A stretch of DNA of 64,000 nt from assembly GCF_904848585.1 (NCBI RefSeq), contig NZ_CAJHCR010000002.1, positions 248,001 to 312,000 on the forward strand, read 5' to 3'. The notes beneath the pieces were generated by a model. The model ran no database searches. It saw only the letters and a program-made list of their open reading frames with translations, and was not told where the DNA came from. Source of the stretch: Paraburkholderia kirstenboschensis (GTDB taxonomy: Bacteria; Pseudomonadota; Gammaproteobacteria; Burkholderiales; Burkholderiaceae). Within the stretch, counting starts at the first letter, position 1. Each line of letters opens with the position of its first letter. Positions 41,847 to 51,400 of this stretch are shown piece after piece. The position numbers and the translations under genes were made by a program.

Positions 41847-43250
41847 ATGTCGCGTTTCAGCTTTCGCCGGCCGGCCCGCTCTCAGGCGGTGGTCGGCGAT
41901 ATTGCCTCGCAGGCGGGCAAACTGGGTATCGAAATCTGCGATGTGTCGGGCCACGTCGATGAAGTCGCCGCGCGCGTGCAGCATCAGGCGCAAGTGTGCC
42001 AGGCGTTGCGCGAGTCCGCCGCGCAGACGCTCGCGGGCAATCATCGGATTGCGACTGCTGCGCGAGGCATGCGCGAAGTGTCGGCGCATGCGGCAACCGG
42101 CGTGCAGGAATCGCAGGAAACGCTGGAGGCATCGCTCGCCGACATCCACGGTCTGGTGGAAGGCGTCACGGTGATCGAGAGCCAGATCGGCGCGCTGCGC
42201 AGCGCGCTTGCACACGTGAGCCGCGTGTCGGAGGAAATCTCGCTGATCGCGCGGCAAACGCATCTGCTCGCGCTGAACGCCGCGATCGAAGCAGCGCGCG
42301 CCGGCGAGTCCGGCCGGAGTTTCGCGGTCGTGGCGGCCGAGGTGAAGAATCTGTCGGCAAAGACCGCGCAGGCGACCGGTCAGATCGAGACGACGCTCGC
42401 GCAACTCACGCAGCAGACCGAGCAGCTGATCAACGAAGGCTCTGTGAACACGAAGCGAGCGCATCGGGTGCGTGAAGGCACGCGCAAGATCGGCGACGTC
42501 GTGCATGCGACGGGCGACGCAATCGCGCATCTGAACAACGAGGCGGAGCAGATCGCGGCATTGACCGGCGAAATCGAAACGCAGTGCGACGGACTCGAGG
42601 CGCAAGTGCTCGAAATGGCAAGCGGTGTCGAGGATTCGAGCGAGAACTTCGTGCAGGCGAAGAATCGTCTCGGCAACTTGCTGGGCGTGTCGGAGACCTT
42701 GATCGAGTTGACCGCGGCGGCGGGCGTCGAAACCGCTGACACGCGCTTTATCGAAGCCGTGCAGGAGGCTGCGGCCTCGGTAAGCAAGGTATTCGAGGCG
42801 GCTGTCGCGCGCGGTGAGATTTCTCTCGACGATCTTTTCGATCAACACTATGTGCCGGTGCCGGGCAGTAATCCGCAACAGTTCATGACGCGTTTCACTG
42901 CGTTCACCGACCGCGTTTTGCCGGCGATTCAGGAGCCGTTACTGGATCTCGATCCGCGCGTGGCGTTCTCTGCCGCAATCGACGTCCGAGGCTATCTGCC
43001 GACACACAATCTGAAGTTTTCTTTGCCGCAACGCGACGATGTGGTGTGGAACATGGCCAATTGCCGCAACCGGCGCATTTTCAATGACCGGACGGGACTT
43101 GCTGCTGGATCGCATACGAAGAAGTTTCTGCTTCAGACTTATCGGCGCGATATGGGCGGTGGAGAGTTCGTTTTGATGAAGGATGCGTCGGCGCCGGTTT
43201 TTGTTCGTGGGCGCCATTGGGGTGGAGTTAGGATCGGGTATAGGGTTTAG
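41847..43250 (+). CDS. Soluble methyl-accepting chemotaxis protein
   Basis: A 467-residue chemoreceptor with no transmembrane helix. The signalling hairpin is at residues about 100-200, with the conserved tip SLIARQTHLLALNAAIEAAR and AGESGRSFAVVAAEVKNL. Residues about 315-467 form a separate C-terminal domain (GSNPQQFMTRFTAFTDRVLP ... FILL-like NRTGLAAGSHTK segment and final HWGGVRIGY) found after the signalling part, the reverse of the usual order. It probably senses a cytoplasmic signal. AAGGAGACGTCT precedes the ATG at 41847. The ligand is unknown. Confidence 0.82.
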   Translation: MSRFSFRRPARSQAVVGDIASQAGKLGIEICDVSGHVDEVAARVQHQAQVCQALRESAAQTLAGNHRIATAARGMREVSAHAATGVQESQETLEASLADIHGLVEGVTVIESQIGALRSALAHVSRVSEEISLIARQTHLLALNAAIEAARAGESGRSFAVVAAEVKNLSAKTAQATGQIETTLAQLTQQTEQLINEGSVNTKRAHRVREGTRKIGDVVHATGDAIAHLNNEAEQIAALTGEIETQCDGLEAQVLEMASGVEDSSENFVQAKNRLGNLLGVSETLIELTAAAGVETADTRFIEAVQEAAASVSKVFEAAVARGEISLDDLFDQHYVPVPGSNPQQFMTRFTAFTDRVLPAIQEPLLDLDPRVAFSAAIDVRGYLPTHNLKFSLPQRDDVVWNMANCRNRRIFNDRTGLAAGSHTKKFLLQTYRRDMGGGEFVLMKDASAPVFVRGRHWGGVRIGYRV

Positions 43251-43282
43251 GCTCTTTCGCTTTTGTGCTTACTGTTGTTGCT

Positions 43283-43310
43283 GGCCTTTCCTTCTCTTCG
43301 AGGAAAGGCC
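43283..43310. terminator. Hairpin between convergent chemoreceptor and potI
   Basis: GGCCTTTCCT-tctcttcg-AGGAAAGGCC with ten-base perfect arms. Neither strand has a downstream T run, so it may be an RNA 3'-end stabiliser or weak terminator for both genes. Confidence 0.5.
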
Positions 43311-43331
43311 AAAAACCGGACACGTACAAAC

Positions 43332-44150
43332 CTACACCGCTACCTGCACCCTCCTCCTCTCCGCCCGCTGCATAAAATAATTAACCGCCACGACCCCGAC
43401 GGACACCACCGCAATAAACAGTGTCGCCAACGCATTCATCTCCGGATTCAAGCCCAGCCTCACCCGCGAGAAAACCACCAGCGGCAACGTCGTCGATCCA
43501 GGCCCCGACAGAAACGCGGACAAAACCAGATCGTCGATGGACAAGGTAAAAGACAACAGCCACCCCGACACCAGCGCCTGCGAAATCAGCGGCAATGTGA
43601 TCGAGAAAAACACCCGCAGCGGCGTCGCCCCAAGATCGAGCGCCGCTTCCTCCAGCGAAGGATGCAACTCCTTCACGCGCGACTGCACAATAATCGCCAC
43701 GTACGAAATGCACAGCATCACGTGCCCGATCCAGATCGTGAATATGCCGCGCCCGGCCGGCCATCCGAGCCACTTCGCCATTTCGATAAACAGCAACAGC
43801 AGCGAAATGCCCTGAATCACCTCGGGAATCACCAGCGGCGCGTTGATCATGCCGGTATAAAGCGTGAAGCCGCGAAAACGCCCCATGCGCGCGAGCACAA
43901 AGCCGGCCCATGTGCCGATAATCACCGACGCAAACGCCGTCAGCACCGCCACCCTCAACGACAGCCACGCTGCAGCGATCAGTTCGTCGTCATGCAGTAA
44001 CGCTGCGTACCAGCGCGTCGAAAAACGCGTCCATACGGTGACCAGTTGCGATTCGTTGAACGAATAGACGATCAGACTCACAATGGGCACATACAGGAAC
44101 AGAAAGCCCAACGCCAACGCAGTGAACTGCAAGATCCGGTTCGGCTTCAT
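43332..44150 (-). CDS. potI: Putrescine ABC transporter permease PotI
   Basis: A 272-residue PotC/PotI-type permease with six membrane segments and the EAA loop (LEEAALDLGATPLRVFFSITLPLI in parts EEAALDLGA and FFSITLPLI, about 165-190) that contacts the ATPase. Typical N-terminus LYVPIVSLIVYSFNES. It starts one base into the stop of potH (TAATG), so translation is coupled. Last gene of the operon. Confidence 0.9.
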   Translation of the reverse strand: MKPNRILQFTALALGFLFLYVPIVSLIVYSFNESQLVTVWTRFSTRWYAALLHDDELIAAAWLSLRVAVLTAFASVIIGTWAGFVLARMGRFRGFTLYTGMINAPLVIPEVIQGISLLLLFIEMAKWLGWPAGRGIFTIWIGHVMLCISYVAIIVQSRVKELHPSLEEAALDLGATPLRVFFSITLPLISQALVSGWLLSFTLSIDDLVLSAFLSGPGSTTLPLVVFSRVRLGLNPEMNALATLFIAVVSVGVVAVNYFMQRAERRRVQVAV

Positions 44151-45079
44151 TAGCGTCTTTCCTCCATCGCCTTTGCCTGCGCATACTGAAAGAACGCCAT
44201 CGGCACCAACAGCAGCAGCACCATCGCACAGGTCACAGCCGAAGCCATCGGCCAGTCCGCATTGTCGAAGAACTCATTCCACATCACGCGGCCGATCATC
44301 AGCGTATTCGCGCCGCCCAGCAATTCCGGAATCACGTACTCGCCCACCGCCGGAATAAAGACGAGAAGGCAACCGGCGATAATGCCGTTCTTCGAGAGCG
44401 GCAACGTAATCTGCCAGAACGCTTTCCACGGCTTTGCACCAAGGTCGTATGCGGCCTCCAGCAAAGTCATGTCCATCTTCACCAGGTGCGCATACAAGGG
44501 CATCACGAGAAACGGCAGATACGAATACACCATGCCGATATAGACGGCGGTATTCGTGTGATACAGCTCGATCGGCGAATGAATGAGACCGATCGACATC
44601 AGAAAATTATTCAGCAAGCCGTTGTTCTTCAGAATGCCGATCCACGCATAAACGCGAATCAGGAACGATGTCCAGAACGGCAGCATCACGGCCATCATCA
44701 GCAGATTGCGGCGCGCCGGATCCGATCGCGCGATGTAATACGCCATCGGATAGCCAATCAGCAGACACAGCAGCGTCGAGATAGCGGCAACCACGACCGA
44801 ATTGACGTACGTCGCAAAGTAAAGGCTGTCCGTGACGAGAAACGCGTAATGCGACAGGTCGAGCTTGAGGTGGATCGCGCCGTCCACAAAACTCGTCAGC
44901 TCCGTGTACGGCGGAATGCCGAGCTGCAGATCGGCAAAGCTGATCTTGACGACCAGCAGGAACGGCACGAGAAAAAACAGCAGCAGCCAGACGAACGGAC
45001 CGGCCACGACCGCGGTGCGGCCAGTCAGGTTGAAGCGCCGCACCGGCCAGTTGACGAACGAATTGAACCGGCGCTTCAT
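44150..45079 (-). CDS. potH: Putrescine ABC transporter permease PotH
   Basis: A 309-residue PotB/PotH-type permease: long first segment (GPFVWLLLFFLVPFLLVVKIS), six membrane helices and EAA motif LLEAAYDLGAKPWKAFWQITLPL (in parts EAAYDLGAKP and FWQITLPL, about 215-235). Pairs with PotI to form the membrane channel. Overlaps the end of potG by four bases (ATGA). Confidence 0.9.
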   Translation of the reverse strand: MKRRFNSFVNWPVRRFNLTGRTAVVAGPFVWLLLFFLVPFLLVVKISFADLQLGIPPYTELTSFVDGAIHLKLDLSHYAFLVTDSLYFATYVNSVVVAAISTLLCLLIGYPMAYYIARSDPARRNLLMMAVMLPFWTSFLIRVYAWIGILKNNGLLNNFLMSIGLIHSPIELYHTNTAVYIGMVYSYLPFLVMPLYAHLVKMDMTLLEAAYDLGAKPWKAFWQITLPLSKNGIIAGCLLVFIPAVGEYVIPELLGGANTLMIGRVMWNEFFDNADWPMASAVTCAMVLLLLVPMAFFQYAQAKAMEERR

Positions 45080-46242
45080 GACGTGAGCACCACACCGGCC
45101 GACGCGCTCCAGCGCACATACACCTCGTCGCCCCAGGTCGGCGGATCGATCTCCGTGAGCGCGAGACTCGTCACATTCGCGATCACCGTTTTGCCGCTGT
45201 CGAGCTTCACGTGGTACAGCGAATAGCCGCCCATGTAAGCGATATTCGTGACGACGCCCTTGCCCCAGTTGTATGCGCCCTCGGGCGGCTTACGCGTAAG
45301 CGCGATTCGCTCGGGCCGCACGGAAATCGTCACCGGCATGCCGAGCGGACCGGTAATGCCGTGGCTTACATACAGGTGGCAGGTGAGAACGGGCGTTTCG
45401 ATAAAGACGTGATCGGGCTCGTCTTCGACCGTATGTCCTTCGAACAGATTCGTCGAGCCGATGAACTCGGCCGAAAAGCGGCTATTCGGATACTCGTAGA
45501 CCTCGTGCGGCGTGCCTAACTGCACGATCTCGCCTTCGCTCATCACGGCGAGGCGGCCCGCCATCGTCATGGCTTCTTCCTGATCGTGCGTAACCATGAT
45601 GCAGGTCACGCCGACCGTGTCGAGAATGTTGACGAGCTCGATCTGCGTGCGTTGACGGATCTGCTTGTCGAGCGCGGACATCGGCTCGTCGAGCAGCAAC
45701 AGCTTGGGCCGCTTCACGAGAGAGCGCGCCAGCGCGACACGTTGCTGCTGTCCGCCCGAAAGCTGATGCGGCTTCCGGCTCGCGAAGCGGCCCATCTGCA
45801 CGAGTTCGAGCGCGGTCTGCACGCGGTCCTTCAATTCCGCCTTGGGCACGCCTTCCTGCTTCAGACCGAACGCGACGTTCGACTCGACCGTCATGTGCGG
45901 AAAAAGCGCATACGACTGAAACATCATGTTGACCGGCCGGCGATACGGCGGCAGTTGCGCGAGGTCCTCGCCGTCGATCAGGATCTTGCCCGAGGTCACG
46001 GTCTCGAGCCCGGCCAGCATGCGCAGCAACGTCGACTTGCCGCATCCGGAACTACCGAGCAGCGCGAACAGCTCGCCCTTTTTCACCGAAAGATTGACCT
46101 GCTTGACCGCCACGGTCTCGCCGAATTTTTTTACGACGTCGACGATCTGCACGAAGTTCTCGGCTGCGTCGTTCATCGCGGCGTTGCCGCCAGCGGACGG
46201 CGCGGCCACCCGGTCCAGCGCGCCCGACTGCTCACTACTCAT
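45076..46242 (-). CDS. potG: Putrescine ABC transporter ATP-binding protein PotG
   Basis: A 388-residue ABC ATPase: Walker [10 protein letters not shown] (about 65-73), Q-loop YALFPHMTV, signature [12 protein letters not shown], Walker [13 protein letters not shown], and a C-terminal TOBE domain (about 300-388) as in PotA/PotG. The ATG at 46242 is used; a GTG just before it is possible. An intercistronic hairpin separates it from potF. Confidence 0.9.
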   Translation of the reverse strand: MSSEQSGALDRVAAPSAGGNAAMNDAAENFVQIVDVVKKFGETVAVKQVNLSVKKGELFALLGSSGCGKSTLLRMLAGLETVTSGKILIDGEDLAQLPPYRRPVNMMFQSYALFPHMTVESNVAFGLKQEGVPKAELKDRVQTALELVQMGRFASRKPHQLSGGQQQRVALARSLVKRPKLLLLDEPMSALDKQIRQRTQIELVNILDTVGVTCIMVTHDQEEAMTMAGRLAVMSEGEIVQLGTPHEVYEYPNSRFSAEFIGSTNLFEGHTVEDEPDHVFIETPVLTCHLYVSHGITGPLGMPVTISVRPERIALTRKPPEGAYNWGKGVVTNIAYMGGYSLYHVKLDSGKTVIANVTSLALTEIDPPTWGDEVYVRWSASAGVVLTS

Positions 46243-46273
46243 CACAATGCTTTACTCCGGCGTTTGACGAACA

Positions 46274-46299
46274 AAGCCCCCGGTGGACACCGAGGGCTT
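46274..46299 (-). terminator. Intercistronic hairpin between potF and potG
   Basis: On the minus strand AAGCCC...GGGCTT arms enclose a second short stem, followed by TTGTTCG. In binding-protein operons such a hairpin often stops part of the transcripts or protects the upstream mRNA, giving more binding protein than transporter. That role is inferred. Confidence 0.6.
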
Positions 46300-46332
46300 C
46301 TTGATGATGCTTACCCATTCACTCTGGCCGGG

Positions 46333-47433
46333 TTAGCGGCCGGACTTGAACTCAGTCCAGAGCCGCGTCTGCAGCCGCTGGATTTCAGGCGGCAGCGGCT
46401 TCAGCAGGAACAATGTCTTGATGACGTCGGGCGGCGGATACACAGCAGGATCGTTCGCGACGTCCTTGTCCACGTACTTGCGCGCTTCGAGATTCGCGCT
46501 CGGATAGTAGACGGCGTTGGTGATCGCGGCGTGGACTTGCGGCGTTTCGATGTAGTTGATCCATTCGAGCGCGGCTTCCTTGTTCTTCGCGTCTTTCGGA
46601 ATCGCCATTACGTCGAACCACACGGGCGCGCCGCCCTTCGGGATGTAGTACTCGATCTTGTACGCCTTCTTCGCCTCGATCGCGCGATGCTTGGCGATCA
46701 CGACGTCGCCCGACCAGCCATATGCGAAGCAGACGTCGCCGCCGACCAGGTCGTTGATATAGCCCGACGAGTTGAACTGCGTGATATACGGACGGATCTT
46801 CTTGAGCATGGCGAGCGCGGCGCGATAGTCGGCCGGGTTCGTGCTCATCGGATCCTTGCCGATGTAGTGCAGCGCGGCGGCGAACATCTGATCCGGCGCG
46901 TCGAGCACGGACACGCCGCAGGCCTTCAGCTTCGAAATGTTTTCCGGCTTGAACAGGATGTCCCAGTTATCGAGCGGAACGTTCTTGCCGAGGATCTGCT
47001 GTGCCTTTGTGACGTTATAGCCGAGTCCGGTCGTGCCGTATGCCCAGGGCACCGTGAACTTGTTGTCCGGATCGGCGCCTGCGACGAGCGACATCAGCGA
47101 AGGGTCGAGGTACTTCAGGTTCGGCAGTTTCGATTTATCGAGCGGCGAGAAGATGCCCGCTGCGATCTGTTTGCCGGCGTAATTGCTGGTCGGCACGACG
47201 ATGTCGTAACCGGAATTGCCGGTCAGAAGCTTGGCTTGCAGCGTGTCGTCGCTGTCGTAGTTGTCGTATTTGACCTGGACGCCGGTCTGCTTGGTGAAGT
47301 TCGGAATGGTGTCCTTGGCGATGTAATCGGACCAGTTATACACGTTGAGCTGCGTATCCTTCGCTGCCGCCGTCAGCCACGGCGCCGCGCACAAGACCAG
47401 CGCAGCTACTTGCCCCACTACCCGTCTTTTCAT
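46333..47433 (-). CDS. potF: Putrescine-binding periplasmic protein PotF
   Basis: A 366-residue type II solute-binding protein with signal peptide (VGQVAALVLCAAPWLTAAA). The PotF/PotD ligand-site sequence NVYNWSDYI is at the start of the mature protein, followed by GYDIVVPTSNY and later YGWSGDVVIAKHRA, whose Trp and Asp match the amine-binding box of PotF. It would capture putrescine or a related polyamine. CGGAGAACGGG lies before the ATG at 47433. First gene of potFGHI. Confidence 0.9.
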   Translation of the reverse strand: MKRRVVGQVAALVLCAAPWLTAAAKDTQLNVYNWSDYIAKDTIPNFTKQTGVQVKYDNYDSDDTLQAKLLTGNSGYDIVVPTSNYAGKQIAAGIFSPLDKSKLPNLKYLDPSLMSLVAGADPDNKFTVPWAYGTTGLGYNVTKAQQILGKNVPLDNWDILFKPENISKLKACGVSVLDAPDQMFAAALHYIGKDPMSTNPADYRAALAMLKKIRPYITQFNSSGYINDLVGGDVCFAYGWSGDVVIAKHRAIEAKKAYKIEYYIPKGGAPVWFDVMAIPKDAKNKEAALEWINYIETPQVHAAITNAVYYPSANLEARKYVDKDVANDPAVYPPPDVIKTLFLLKPLPPEIQRLQTRLWTEFKSGR

Positions 47434-47990
47434 CCCGTTCTCCGATCCTGACCGGTCCGAACCGGCCGTCCTCACGCATGCCGCGACGCGGTGTCAATGC
47501 AGCGTCACGGCTCCCCTGAAAAACCCGAAAACTACCACCAATTATTGCGCGGTCCAAAAAAAACGCCGCATTGTCGCGCAAACGGTACAGCGTAAGCCGC
47601 ACCGCCGGAAAATGGGCGCAATTTTAGCGGGTTATGGGCGCGTGTCTACCCGAAAAAAACCCCGGCTCGCGGCACGCTGCGAAGTTGCCGGCGGGCTAAG
47701 GCTGCGGGACAGCCAGCGCGGGCGCTTCGCCCGGCTGTCCGCACACCGCAATGCAGGCGGCTTTGCGCCGACATCGCCCAACAACGCAATGCCGCGACGG
47801 AGCACAATGGCTGACAGGCGCAGGTCGCGACGGCCTCGGGCCTCGGTATTGTGCGTATGGCCGCCTGCGGGACCCGGCAGCGCGCGGCACGGCTTGGTCC
47901 GCGCGGCTCGCCGCGCCGCATGGCGGGGCCCGCATCAGCCCCGCGGGCACGGCCCTTGCGGAACTTGGTAGTCTTTGACCTCAGGCATCC
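47434..47990. other. Divergent potF/mntH intergenic region
   Basis: These 557 bases carry the promoters of the two divergent genes. 47500-47650 is AT-richer; 47650-47990 is very GC-rich with strong predicted secondary structure, including the hairpin at 47703-47743. No protein gene is convincing, and no canonical MntR or Fur box was recognised. Confidence 0.45.
47703..47743 (+). promoter_or_regulatory. Long hairpin in the mntH leader region
   Basis: TGCGGGACAGCC at 47703-47714 pairs with GGCTGTCCGCA at 47733-47743 with one bulged G, and GGGCG/CGCCC extends the stem inward around CTT. It lies 250 bp before the mntH ATG. It could be a terminator, an attenuator or chance in GC-rich DNA. Confidence 0.35.
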
Positions 47991-49286
47991 ATGAACACCA
48001 ATCCGTTCGCGCTGCGCCCTAACCGCCGTCGACGTCTGCCCGAAAAAGGACCCGCGCACTGGTTCTCGTTCGTCGGCGCCGGCGCGCTGATCGCGGTCGG
48101 CTATATCGATCCCGGCAATTGGGCCACGGCCCTCGGCGCGGGCGCCGGCTATGGTTATCAGTTGCTGGGCATGGTCGTGCTCGCGAGCCTGATGGCCATG
48201 CTGCTGCAATGGCTGTCGTCGCGGCTCGGCGTCGTCACCGGGCGCGACCTCGCGCAGGTTTGCCGCGAACATTCGGGGCGGCGCCGCACTATCTTTCTGT
48301 GGCTGACGAGCGAGGTCGCGATCATCGCCTGCGACGTCGCCGAGGTGGTTGGCAGCGCCGTCGCGTTGCAATTGCTACTGGGCGTGTCGCTGACTGTCGG
48401 CGTGCTGATGTCGGCTGTCTGTACCTTCGCGCTGCTCGCGCTCCAGCAGAAAGGCGGCCGCAAGCTGGAAGCGGTGATTGCGTTGCTGATCGGTTTCGTC
48501 GGCTTGTGCTTCGTGATCGAACTGGCGCTTGCGCGGCCCGACTGGCATGCGGCGCTGGCGGGCACGGTGCCCAGCGTCCAGCTATTGCGCAACGCGGGGA
48601 TGGTGTGGCTCGCGGCGGGCATCGTCGGCGCCACCGTGATGCCGCACAACCTCTATCTGCATTCGTCGCTCGTCAAGCACCACGCGCCCGACTGCAGCGA
48701 CGCGCAGATCAAGGCGGCATTGCATGTCGTCAATATCGACACCATCGGCTCGCTCCTCTTCGCCTTTGTGATCAATGCGGCGCTGCTGATCGTCGCGGCG
48801 GCCGTGTTTCATACGAGCGGCCATCGGGACGTCACCGATCTCGCGGACGCTCACCGCCTGATTGCGCCGCTGCTGGGCACCCACTGGGCCGGCATTCTGT
48901 TCGCGGCGGCGCTGCTGGCGTGCGGCCTGAGCGCGACCGTTACCGGCACGCTAGCGGGCCAGGCGGTCATGGAGGGCTTCCTGCAACTGCGTCTGCCGCG
49001 CTGGAAACGCGCGCTGCTCACGCGCGCGCTGGCGATCGGCCCCGCGCTGGTGGCCGTGACCATGTACGGCCAGGAAGGCTCCAATCAGTTGCTGGTGGCG
49101 AGCCAGGTCGTGCTGAGCCTGCAATTGCCGCTCGCGGTCGTACCGTTGATCCGTTACGCATCCGATGCACGGCTGATGCGCGGCTGGCGAGTGCACGGCG
49201 TGCCGCTGGTGCTGGCGTGGCTGTCGGCCACCTTCATCATCATGCTCAACGGAGCGCTGCTCTGGCAGGTCGCGTTCGGCAATTGA
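47991..49286 (+). CDS. mntH: Nramp-family divalent metal (Mn2+/Fe2+) transporter
   Basis: A 431-residue Nramp protein with about 11 membrane segments. The metal-site motifs are intact: DPGN at residues 40-43 in TM1 and MPHNLYLHSSLV at about 218 in TM6 (the A/M-P-H motif). It takes up Mn2+ with protons across the inner membrane. The ATG at 47991 is weakly supported by TCAGGC. Monocistronic. Whether Mn or Fe is preferred cannot be decided from the sequence. Confidence 0.9.
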   Translation: MNTNPFALRPNRRRRLPEKGPAHWFSFVGAGALIAVGYIDPGNWATALGAGAGYGYQLLGMVVLASLMAMLLQWLSSRLGVVTGRDLAQVCREHSGRRRTIFLWLTSEVAIIACDVAEVVGSAVALQLLLGVSLTVGVLMSAVCTFALLALQQKGGRKLEAVIALLIGFVGLCFVIELALARPDWHAALAGTVPSVQLLRNAGMVWLAAGIVGATVMPHNLYLHSSLVKHHAPDCSDAQIKAALHVVNIDTIGSLLFAFVINAALLIVAAAVFHTSGHRDVTDLADAHRLIAPLLGTHWAGILFAAALLACGLSATVTGTLAGQAVMEGFLQLRLPRWKRALLTRALAIGPALVAVTMYGQEGSNQLLVASQVVLSLQLPLAVVPLIRYASDARLMRGWRVHGVPLVLAWLSATFIIMLNGALLWQVAFGN

Positions 49287-49629
49287 GGGCGCCTCGGCTT
49301 CCGGCCCCGCGCCCGATGCGAATCCGCTTACGGTTGCAGTCAACTTGTAAATAATCTTTTAGTATTTCAACCTGTACGGCACCGCCGATCGCCATGGCGC
49401 CGCGCCGTGCTGCTGTGAATTCCGGTGGCTGCCTGCGATCTTGTCCTAGCCATCCGGCAGCCATTCTTTTGCCACCTCCAAGCCTCTCGCATCGACGCGG
49501 CGGCGAAAAACAGGCGCCGCGCATGACTTCATTCGAGACGCGCCGCGCCGTTTCGCTTGCAGCCTCGCTCCTGGACGACAGCCCATGCACCTTGTTGCTT
49601 CATTCGACCGCTTTGCTCGCCGCATCTTC
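49287..49629. other. Gene-free region upstream of pldA
   Basis: Contains an AT-rich stretch at 49341-49372 (TTGTAAATAATCTTTTAGTATT, in part) that probably includes the pldA promoter, though no pair of well-spaced hexamers is clear. An open frame continuing upstream of the chosen pldA start has no coding character. Confidence 0.4.
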
Positions 49630-50922
49630 ATGACGATTCGCCGCGCTCATGGCTCTCCACGCCGCAACAGACTCACATTGGCTTTCGCCGTCTTCGCATT
49701 GTCGAGCGCGTTGCCGGGCGAGGCGGCCGCCACGGTGGCGATGCTGCAGCCCGCGCGCATCGCGGCGGCCCATGAGCCGTTGCAGATCACGCTGCTTTAT
49801 TCCGCCGACGACACCCGCCCGCTGAGCGTCACCGTGCCGCAAACGTTGCGCGTCACCCTGACCGGCGGCGAACAGTCGCCGCAGCCGCTCGAACTCGCGC
49901 GGGAAGCGGGCGTGCCCGACACGCTGCGTCTGCGGCCGGGCCAGTTTCGCAAAGTGCGCTTTTCGGCGCCGTGGCCGGAATCGGCGCGCGGCGAGATGCG
50001 TATCGATCCAGTCGGGTTCGATGCATCGCCGGCGCTCGTCGTGATCAATCGCACACCGCAGCAGGATGCGATCGTGCAGGCCGAGCGCAGCGAGAGCCAG
50101 GCCAGCACGCCCGCACAGGCCGCGGCGACGGCGGCGGCGCTCGACGGCCCCACGGGCGACGCCATCTCGCCGCCCGGGGACTCGCTATCGACCACTGGAC
50201 GCGGCGTGTTCGCGCACGTCTCCTACTACGAGCCGATGTACTTCGGCGTCGGCCACAACGGCGACACCAACGCACGGCTGCAACTGAGCTTCAAGTATCG
50301 ACTGCGCATTCCGGACGACCTGCGCTCAAGGGCGTTCATCGACAACCTGTACTTCGCGTACACGCAGACGTCGATATGGGATCTGTCCGCCGAATCCCGG
50401 CCGTTCCACGACACGACCTACTCGCCGCAACTGTTCTACTACGTGCCGGACACGGGCTGGCGCAGCCCGCTCTTTACGCGGATGGGCTTCGCCGCAGGCG
50501 TCGCGCACGAATCGAACGGTAAGGGAGGAGCCGATTCACGCAGCATCAATATGCCGTTCATCCGCCCGACGTGGGAATTCGGCGATCTGACGGCCAACCA
50601 TCTGACGGTGTCGCCGAAAATCTATTACTACTTCGGCAAGGAGAGTAACCCTGACATTGCGGACTATCGCGGCTATGTCGATCTGCTTGTCAAATACGGC
50701 AGCCCCGACGGCTGGCAGCTTGCGACCACGCTGCGCAAAGGCACCAAGCACTGGTACGGCAGCGTGGATACGCAATTCACCTATCCGCTCGCGAAGCTGC
50801 TGGGCAGCGCATGGGGCGGCTACTTGTGGATCGGATACTTCAACGGCTACGGGGAGGATCTGCTCGACTACAACAACCGTCAGCATTGGATGGCGCGAAT
50901 CGGCTACAGCATTGCGCGATGA
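49630..50922 (+). CDS. pldA: Outer membrane phospholipase A
   Basis: A 430-residue protein: signal peptide (RLTLAFAVFALSSALPGEAAA), a 150-residue periplasmic-type N-terminal extension (Ala/Gln-rich linker near 150-175), then a 12-strand barrel ending in an aromatic-basic terminus. The active site is intact: His293 and Ser295 in AHESNGKGG, matching HxSNG of OmpLA, whose activity needs Ca2+ and dimerisation. It hydrolyses outer-leaflet phospholipids. ATG at 49630 is chosen for the signal peptide; one at 49585 is possible. The N-terminal extension is longer than in enterobacterial PldA. Confidence 0.88.
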   Translation: MTIRRAHGSPRRNRLTLAFAVFALSSALPGEAAATVAMLQPARIAAAHEPLQITLLYSADDTRPLSVTVPQTLRVTLTGGEQSPQPLELAREAGVPDTLRLRPGQFRKVRFSAPWPESARGEMRIDPVGFDASPALVVINRTPQQDAIVQAERSESQASTPAQAAATAAALDGPTGDAISPPGDSLSTTGRGVFAHVSYYEPMYFGVGHNGDTNARLQLSFKYRLRIPDDLRSRAFIDNLYFAYTQTSIWDLSAESRPFHDTTYSPQLFYYVPDTGWRSPLFTRMGFAAGVAHESNGKGGADSRSINMPFIRPTWEFGDLTANHLTVSPKIYYYFGKESNPDIADYRGYVDLLVKYGSPDGWQLATTLRKGTKHWYGSVDTQFTYPLAKLLGSAWGGYLWIGYFNGYGEDLLDYNNRQHWMARIGYSIAR

Positions 50923-51096
50923 CACTGCGGGCCAGGCAGCGGCATGCGTGGGCCGCTGCGCTCGTCGATGCGCTGTTCGACGGGCTGTTCGACGTGCAAT
51001 CGGCTGCACTATTCGATGCGCTGCTCGGCTCGGCGGGCCTCGCGCCTCGTATCGGTTAACATAGCGGAACTCCGCTTCCCTGCCGCAAGGTTTCCG

Positions 51097-51300
51097 ATGG
51101 CTTCAAATCTCCACGCTCTTCCCGACAGCCCTTGTATTGGCGTGTGTTCCACGCTGTTCGACGACATCTGCAAGGGTTGCGGCCGCACCGCCGTCGAAGT
51201 GTCCAACTGGGTTTTTTTCAGCGACGAAGAAAAGCGGGCCGTGTGGGTACGCATCGAGCAGGAAGGCACGGCCATGCGCTTTCAGAACGACAAGCTTTGA
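51097..51300 (+). CDS. DUF1289 small cysteine protein
   Basis: A 67-residue protein with the DUF1289 pattern SPCIGVCS..FDDICKGCGRT (Cys13, 17, 25, 28), a likely metal-binding or Fe-S type knuckle, followed by EEKRAVWVRI. Function unknown. AAGG precedes the ATG at 51097. The 174 bp before it hold no gene. Confidence 0.82.
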   Translation: MASNLHALPDSPCIGVCSTLFDDICKGCGRTAVEVSNWVFFSDEEKRAVWVRIEQEGTAMRFQNDKL

Positions 51301-51400
51301 GACGTTCGCCGGAACAGTCACGCAAAATGTCCCGGCGCAGCCGCCCGTGCTTCGATGAGGACACACCGTTAGTGCCTCGCTCGAAGCCCGAGCCATGCGC

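Noticed and set aside
47760..47990. yybP-ykoY type manganese riboswitch before mntH
   Set aside because: The conserved GGGGAGUA and CAAGACC-like loops could not be found in the leader, so only generic structure is reported.
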